From the NCBI RefSeq assembly GCF_042453785.1, contig NC_091665.1, forward strand, positions 29,560,501 to 29,624,500: a stretch of DNA of 64,000 bases. The letters run 5' to 3'. Below the pieces are notes generated by a model that was not told where the DNA came from, did not search any database, and saw nothing but the letters and a program-made list of their open reading frames with translations. This stretch comes from Malus domestica (Eukaryota > Streptophyta > Magnoliopsida > Rosales > Rosaceae). How positions within the stretch are numbered: position 1 is the first letter of the stretch; each line of letters opens with the position of its first letter. Positions 57,850 through 64,000 of the stretch are shown in pieces. The translations under genes and the position numbers were made by a program.

Positions 57850-59120
57850 TGTATATAACTCATTTGTGAGTGTTTTTAAAATATCTGAAATCATTTTTGG
57901 TAAAAATATTTTTAGAACCAATTCTTAGTGAAAATGTAAGTAAATGAATATTTTTTTTTTTAAGAAGCGCATAACTAGTGTTTTTTGCCAAAGAGCACTG
58001 AAGCGCTTTTGAAACTAAAATTATTTTCTCTAAAAGCGCTTTCAGTTATTTTAAAGGCACTTCCAATGAGCTCTTAGTTATCTTCGTTGTTTTTGTTTGA
58101 TATATTCAATTTAATAACTAAAAATAAAGAAAAGTATGTAACAAGTTAAAAAGAATGTAAAATTTACCTACTAACTCATCAATATCATATAATAAGCTTA
58201 TGTTTATATTCAATCACTACCTATTCTTTTCAAAGACATGTAAGAGGGATTTGCAAATCACTATCTAGAATGATGCATTTACAAGTCCCTCTAGCGTGCC
58301 TTAGTAATGATCATGAAAAGCATTTTTAATCCCTTGTATCTGTCATTTTGTAATAAATTCCTTACTAACTTGACATCAATCCCCTGAGACTAGGAAATCC
58401 CCTAGTCAAACATAGCCTTCTAAGAAGAAATTTTGGAAGAATGGTTGTGTAAGAAGAATAAACTATTTAAAAATTGTAAAATTTTGTTAATTAAGAGTTT
58501 GATGGTAGGAAGAGATAATAATTTAGCATAAATTGAAGCTCCACTAACATTTGGTTTAATCTAAGGTTTCAGGCTCGACTAACACCTGTGTGACAATATA
58601 CATTTGTGGTAAGTTTGATACTTGGTCGTAGGCGACTCCCTTCCAGTAACACAACTCTATTGTTTGCATCTGTTGGGATGCAAAAAGTTTGTACAATAAG
58701 TTGGTGCCTTTCCATACTAGTGTCTTTTGCACCACCATGTAGGCGGCCGTGTTATCACATTGCTCAACTATCGAGTCCTTTGAGACTCTGAGGAGCCAAA
58801 ACAAAGTGTTAAGATTAAGGATAAGACACTTCACAAACACCAAACAAAGTTTGGTAAAACAAACAAAGAATCTACTCAAATGCGTACAGAATCTATGTGG
58901 ACAAAGAAAAGTCACATTCCTCCAGCTAATTTTGGCATTCCCCTCCAAAGATTCCTCATAAGTTTCTCCACCAAAACTTCATCTGCTAGTGAGTTTATTA
59001 CCATTATAAGAAGCAAACTTGAGCAGCCTGGTAGCTCCTCTTCCTCGACTTATTGTCCATTAACTCCTAGCTGCTTAGAAAAAAATACTTGATCAGATAT
59101 TACCGGCGTTTGATTTGGCG
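57850..59120. other. Intergenic
   Basis: AT-rich. A 130-codon minus-strand ORF (58948-58556) contains CDNTAAYMVVQK, faintly like a copia RNase H segment, but the rest does not fit. Treated as a possible relic only. Confidence 0.4.
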
Positions 59121-59930
59121 ATGGGAAGTGTAGTGAGGGAGGAAGGTGTGCTGAAATTGGTGCGTCCAGGGAGGCGTTTGGAGGTTCACAAGAAACCGGT
59201 AACAGCTGAAGAGGTGATGAGAAGGTACCCCCGGCACAGCATAACTAGGCCAGACATCTTTGAGTTCCCGTGGATTGTGGTTAAGCCTGAAGCAGTTTTG
59301 ATTCCCGGGAAAGTGTTTTTTATAGTTCCTAACCGCACGATTTATCAGTTGCTTAAAGCCAGAGAGCACGGCAATCAGCCTCCTCCTTTGATTGAACAGA
59401 AGCAATCTGTTAAAGCTCGTGGCCACCATCAAGTACATGAACATAGTTCTCCTCCCAAGGAGTATGCTGATATGACACCGAAGCACCACGAGCAGAGGCG
59501 AAGGCTTAAGCTTCAGTTTTTTGCTTGTGCTACTGTAAGCCCTAGCCTGAGTGATGAAGATGCTGACTCTGACAGAAGACTCCAAACAGATATCAAAGTA
59601 GAGTTGTCATCCACAAACAAGAAAACCCGCGAAGAATCTAAGCAGAAACCTCCGATACATTCAAAAAATGAAACTAGACGTCGTAGAAAATATGATGATG
59701 GCAACAACGACATTACGGTCAAACTTGCTGATCTTAATATTAGGGAAAGCAAGCAAGTCCCCTTGCTGAAATCTTGTGTAAGAAAACCTGAAAGTGCTCG
59801 TAAGTCGCTTCGCCTTAAGGTAAAATTTACCTTGCCAAACAAGGAAGAGGAGCGACAAAGCGAGGCTACTGGGTCTCGGGTGCAATTCCAACGCTTCTCG
59901 AGTAGATTAGTCCTGCAAGGCATTTATTAA
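59121..59930 (+). CDS. PADRE (DUF4228) family protein
   Basis: Single exon, 269 residues, ATG at 59121. An upstream in-frame TTG is not a plausible start. The N-terminal 85 residues carry the PADRE signature: GSVVREEGVLKLVRPGRRLE, KKPVTAEEVMRRYPRHSITR, PDIFEFPWIVVKPEAVLIPG and KVFFIVPNRTIYQLL. The remainder is basic and low-complexity (TNKKTREESKQK, ETRRRRKYDD) with a C-terminal RLKVKFTLPNKEE strand-like piece. PADRE proteins are small plant-specific proteins often induced by pathogens and abiotic stress, with unknown biochemical activity. The Gly at position 2 could allow myristoylation, but the context is weak. Intronless structure is common in this family. Confidence 0.87.
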   Translation: MGSVVREEGVLKLVRPGRRLEVHKKPVTAEEVMRRYPRHSITRPDIFEFPWIVVKPEAVLIPGKVFFIVPNRTIYQLLKAREHGNQPPPLIEQKQSVKARGHHQVHEHSSPPKEYADMTPKHHEQRRRLKLQFFACATVSPSLSDEDADSDRRLQTDIKVELSSTNKKTREESKQKPPIHSKNETRRRRKYDDGNNDITVKLADLNIRESKQVPLLKSCVRKPESARKSLRLKVKFTLPNKEEERQSEATGSRVQFQRFSSRLVLQGIY

Positions 59931-60284
59931 ACCGTGTTTTTGTACGTTGATTACGCGCACCAATGTTTTGTTACCTTATTAGAGCAGCTATATAAGTTTA
60001 TTTGTTTGTTCTACATATACAGCATAGAGTCTATATTATTTAATCTTAACCTGCTACATTTTGCAATTAAGTTGAAATTTAATTTAATGATTTAGAATTT
60101 AAACAAATGTAAAAACTGTACTCAACCAAAAGCATCACTTACAATCAAGATCTTTCCCCGCTATCGCTAACTCAAAGCACAAATCTTTTTTACAAGGAGG
60201 CCAAAAGACGCATACAAAAGTGAAAATTTCGTAAGGCTTGCACTTACTAACAAGACATAAAAAGTTCCTGACAATGTGAATTAC
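59931..60284. other. Convergent 3' flanks
   Basis: Short gap between two convergent genes, holding their 3' UTRs. Nothing else seen. Confidence 0.5.
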
Positions 60285-62657
60285 CTAATCTGTGCTTGCA
60301 CACGTTCTCTCGATCACTTTAGAATCAGTTCTATAAGAATGCCTTGACGGAGAAGTGGATGCCCTTGAAGAACTATTTGCAAAGAAGCTTAGCTTGCCAA
60401 TCTTCTTGGAGAACGAACTCATAAATTTACGAGAGTTGGACCTTTGCATATCCCTCTTCATGCATACATGTTCTCTCTCAAGATCATTTAGTCTCATTCT
60501 TAACCGAGCTAGCTCAAGCTTTAGCTCACGGTTTTCTCTCCTCAATGATGCATAGTTGTCCCGTGGAGACATCGCAGCACTGAGCGCACCACTGCTGATC
60601 CGCCATGACTGGTGCATTGGCTTGGGTTCATCTTCGTTAGAGCAGCCCAAGGAATTTCTGAGCCTTATTTGCTCAAAATAAAGCACTTGTACTATTGACT
60701 GGAGAGGGAGGCGCTCGTTCTGTGCAGCGTGTGCACCGGCTTCTTGTGAGAGCTTTTGGAAATCAATCATTTTGCAGAGCCTCTTCTTGTCTGTATCGGT
60801 TAAACCTTGATGAGCCTGTCACAGAAAGAACGTATATACATCAATCAAAACTAATGAAAGAATGGTAATAGCAAAATCCTTAATCAAGACTAACGGCAAA
60901 GAATAATAAGAAAGACTTACTTTTAAGTAAATATCAATGGCTCGATATAGCCCATCATGAACTGTTCGTGCGTGTTCAGGTAAAGCATCAGCAATGACTA
61001 TGAACTTAGCAAGCTTGAGGTTTGCATCAGGGGCTATTTCAGCAAGGTAATTGTCCACCAACTTTGAAACTTTAAACAAAGCGGTCTGGGAAGGCGAATG
61101 AGGACTATCAGATTCGAAAACAGACGCATCTTCCATATCTTCTTCGCTATCATCTTGCTGAGAAAAGTTAACTAAAATCCTATGCACTGTGTCCACATCG
61201 AATAAAGTGTCACCAGCGTGCTTGAAAGAAGGGATCAGAAGATCATCGAGAGTAGCAATATCCAACTGTGACCCAATTCTCCTCTCCAGATCAAGTCTGC
61301 AAGCAATTGTGCAATCAAGCATTACAGCGCTTCGCAAAAGCCCGAATAGGAAATTGATTGGAATAACAAGTTTCTCAACGGGCAGAAGGCTGACAATTGT
61401 CTCAACCACGAGTTTTTCATGCCCAGTTGAAGCTGAAATTCCGTCAACTTTTGTCTGGCCAGACATATTCCATAAGCTGGACTTTTTTGTCAACTCCTTC
61501 TGCGCATAGTTCACAAGAGATGCACCAATACTCTCAGGGCGGACTCCACGGCACTTCATGGCAGTTATGACTCTCTGGTACAAGTCAACTCGAAGAACCG
61601 AAAGATCTTCTATCCACCAGTCCCCATCAGATTTGGCTTGCCTGTTCATGTGAAGCCTCCCCGAGCTGCTATACTCTAAGCGCGAAAAGCTCGAAGCAAT
61701 TTGCTCTACACAAGCCTTTGAGGCTATTGCATCTATGCAACGGCTAACTATTCTCAGCTCATCGGCCAGAGGGAGTAAACTCTCGCATTGTTGCAAAACC
61801 TCAACACACATTTCAAGGTTCTTGCAAACAACGCTTTCAAGGTATTCTTCGGCACGCGAACCAAGATTATCTTTTGAGTACTCTTCAGTCATTTCAAGGT
61901 AATCAGAAGCACAACACAGCTGAGAAACGTTTGAAGATGTGATCTCGAAGTTAATACCATAACAGAACTTTGCTGCCAACTCAAATGATTCTGCACCTCC
62001 CGGTAGATTAAGAAGCTCCACTCTTGAGATATCAGAATCCCTGTGTTCAGCAACCAACTTCCGGATTCTCCCACTTCTAGAGACCAGAGGGAACTGCATT
62101 CAGAAGCACCATAATATATCAAAATTCCATCAAGACAGTGACTTTAAAGAATAATTTTGAAGAATTGAAAGTAATAAAACAGCAAAGGTAGCTACCTTAT
62201 GTAGTGAGAAAGCTCCTCCATTTACTTGTATTGTAATATCGCTTGGAACGTCCCGAAAAATCCTGCAAAAGATCAACAAGTAAACATTCATACAAGAAAC
62301 CGTTGCAGATATTTGCACATGACACAAATCAATGAGGAAAGAAAAAAAAGTTTCTTTATAGAATACAATACAAGAGAACAATCAGAAACCATTCATCTTT
62401 TGTTTATCATGCATCAGCGCAACAAAGCACATAAATATATATATATCAAAACACCACTTATTTAATCACTAGGTAGTGTAGGCAACACTTACAAAATAAA
62501 ATTAAAAGTACTCAAGTTGAAATACAAACATAAAAAATACATATGAAAATCAAGAAACAAACCACTCGTTGTATCGCTGCTGCCGCGAACTCTTAGCCAC
62601 GGATAGTTGTGGTTGCTGCTGCTGCTGATGCTGATGCTTGTCACTGCCGCGGTCCAT
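60285..62657 (-). CDS. NPH3/RPT2-like (NRL) BTB domain protein
   Basis: Four exons on the minus strand, 62657-62563, 62262-62196, 62093-60921 and 60815-60285, give 621 residues with consistent phases. The N-terminus has a His/Gln-rich stretch (KHQHQQQQQPQ), then the BTB domain (RDVPSDITIQVNGGAFSLHK, FPLVSRSGRIRKLV, GGAESFELAAKFCYGINFEI). The NPH3 domain follows (DWWIEDLSVLRVDLYQRVIT, GIGASL-type YAQKEL, KLVVETIVSLLPVEK, FLFGLLRSAVMLDC, DDLLIPSF, VDNYLAEIAPDANLKLAKF, DGLYRAIDIYLK, LCKMIDFQKLSQEAGAHAAQ, LPLQSIVQVLYFEQIRLRNS). A C-terminal coiled coil (SLRRENRELKLELARLRMRL) ends in a Ser-rich tail. NRL proteins act as substrate adaptors of CUL3 ligases in blue-light and auxin-linked tropic responses at the plasma membrane. 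The exact member is not assigned. Confidence 0.93.
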
Positions 62658-64000
62658 GGGGCGAGAAAATGGAACCCAAGAGAGGAACTTGGAATGTCAA
62701 GGCAAAGATGAAAAAATGGTAATGCTGGGGTTGAAAGAGTGAAGTAGAGAGACAGAGACAACAACCCAGTTGGAGATGTTGATGTTGGTGGTGACCTTGT
62801 TTGGCCATTTTTTTTTCTTTTTGTCAAACAGGTGGTGTGCAAAACACAGATTGCAACTGTCCAAAGCCATGGGCCTCTTTGGTGGGTCATGCTTTTCTGC
62901 CTTTAATTTTTTTTGGGAGGGTTTAGTAATCACACTCAAAATATTGCATAATCTCTTCCTGTTTTTGTTACTCTCTGCTGTGATGGGATTTAATTTAATT
63001 TTTTAAAAAGTTAAGGAGATGATGAGGAAGCACAGAAAGGAGGGGTTTGTTACTTTGTTCACATTGTAAAGTCAAAACCTCTCATTACCAACCGGCAAAA
63101 AAGCGGGAAATATAGAAAAAGTAGTTATTTTGGTTTGACAACTTCGACATGTTTTATTGTACTTTTTGTCGGCTGTAACACTCTGTAAAAGTGATAGACT
63201 CCGGGAGTGAAAAATATCCTGCCGAATATAAAGGGAGGTGAGATGGTGGTAAATTGGTGTAATTAATGGGATAACAACCGGGATGGATCTAGGATTCGAA
63301 TACTGTGGGTTTGAGCGTTAAAAGTACAAGTTTTTTAACTAAAATAGAGTGCGAAGTGTACACAAATATTTCAGTTTAATTACTGAGGTATTTCGTCAAA
63401 CACTTAGTAGGTTTATTGTCGTCAATCGAATCGTGTTACGTACATGTCAATAAATATCGACAGATGACGAAGTAATCTGATGAGTGCTGTCGAGAGAATA
63501 TGTTGAGTACTCTTGACGCAGCTTGTCGAGTTCTACCAAGACATGCCTAGCAGACATTTTATCAAACACTTGTGGACACAAAAGATACTCATGCCAAACA
63601 TTTGAATAGTCATCGAAAGATTTTCACATGTATATTCCCTGAACTCCAAGTGATCCTAATAAGATCTTGGTTTCAATGTACATTCACCACTTAATATGAA
63701 CCCTCATACGTGCAAAAATTTAATACATGTGATTTGGAATGATCTTTAACACATTAAGGCATGAAAATGATCTTTAAATATTTTGCCACTGCCAACAAGG
63801 TATTAAATCGTGGGGTTTTTGCTAATTACCGAAAGGAAACCCAGACAATTTAGTGAATCATTTAACTAAGTTATAAGCATCATCTGCCTACTAAGTTATG
63901 AAATTACTTTAGCAAACCATTTAACTAAGTTAACATCTTGTAGCAATAAGGTAAGAAATGAGTCATGAACCAACTTATGTTTCATCCAAGAAATACCTTA
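62658..64000. other. Promoter side of the NRL gene and intergenic
   Basis: 62658-63060 likely holds the 5' leader and promoter. Beyond it, no ORF, repeat pair or RNA gene was recognised. Confidence 0.5.

Noticed and set aside
58556..58948. 130-codon minus-strand ORF as a gene
   Set aside because: Only a weak CDNTAA match to copia RNase H, no supporting context.

Overview
The window is plant nuclear DNA. Spliced genes have short AT-rich introns with GT..AG ends, and there are Ty1/copia, LTR/LARD-type and RTE-type retroelements, many MITEs, and a TIR-poor CC-NB-LRR resistance-gene block. Repeat families and protein sequences look like a woody eudicot, most likely Rosaceae tribe Maleae (apple or pear). 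That placement rests on recognition, not on a search.

Layout. At 1-1610 (+) lies a decayed 3' end of a Dicer-like gene. At 2674-6243 (-) is a complete 15-coding-exon SEC14/nodulin-domain (SFH-type) lipid-transfer gene that carries a very recent 185-bp tandem duplication copying one 66-nt exon in frame. Positions 6870-11028 are mostly empty apart from a MITE and a SINE-like relic. At 11029-13253 (-) is a GTD-binding (DUF593) myosin-binding protein gene. Positions 13830-16640 hold MITEs and a SINE-like sequence. At 16861-19830 (+) is a ten-exon plastid-type DedA/VTT membrane protein gene.

Positions 19900-47100 are an NLR and transposon zone. A duplicated, dead LRR tail lies at about 20000-21380. 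A 5'-truncated copia element (23754-26600) abuts a broken CC-NB-LRR gene. That gene is split by a 9.85-kb LTR element (27385-37235, 5-bp target duplication ATGAT) inserted exactly in its kinase-2 motif. It then has a 5.4-kb intron containing another decayed LTR element with a plant-mobile-domain fragment, and ends at 46223. The big LTR element has only a decayed gag on its minus strand. It also carries several tandem-repeat arrays, apparent captured host gene fragments (thioredoxin/PDI-like and EF-hand-like), and in the opposite orientation a copy of an unknown coiled-coil ORF.

Positions 47800-53562 hold two RTE-type LINE 3' fragments. Between them lies a 4-kb minus-strand segment with an intact 226-codon version of the same unknown coiled-coil ORF, plus long tandem arrays. 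At 54472-55887 (+) is a cytochrome b5 gene. Positions 55900-59100 are intergenic with a 684-bp Mutator-type foldback MITE. At 59121-59930 (+) is a PADRE/DUF4228 gene. At 60285-62657 (-) is a four-exon NPH3/RPT2-like BTB gene. The last 1.3 kb looks empty.

The host genes appear unrelated in function; there is no operon logic. The most unusual content is the repeat-encoded coiled-coil ORF family with its recursive-splice-like motifs, the gene-capturing LTR element, and the in-frame exon duplication in the SFH gene.
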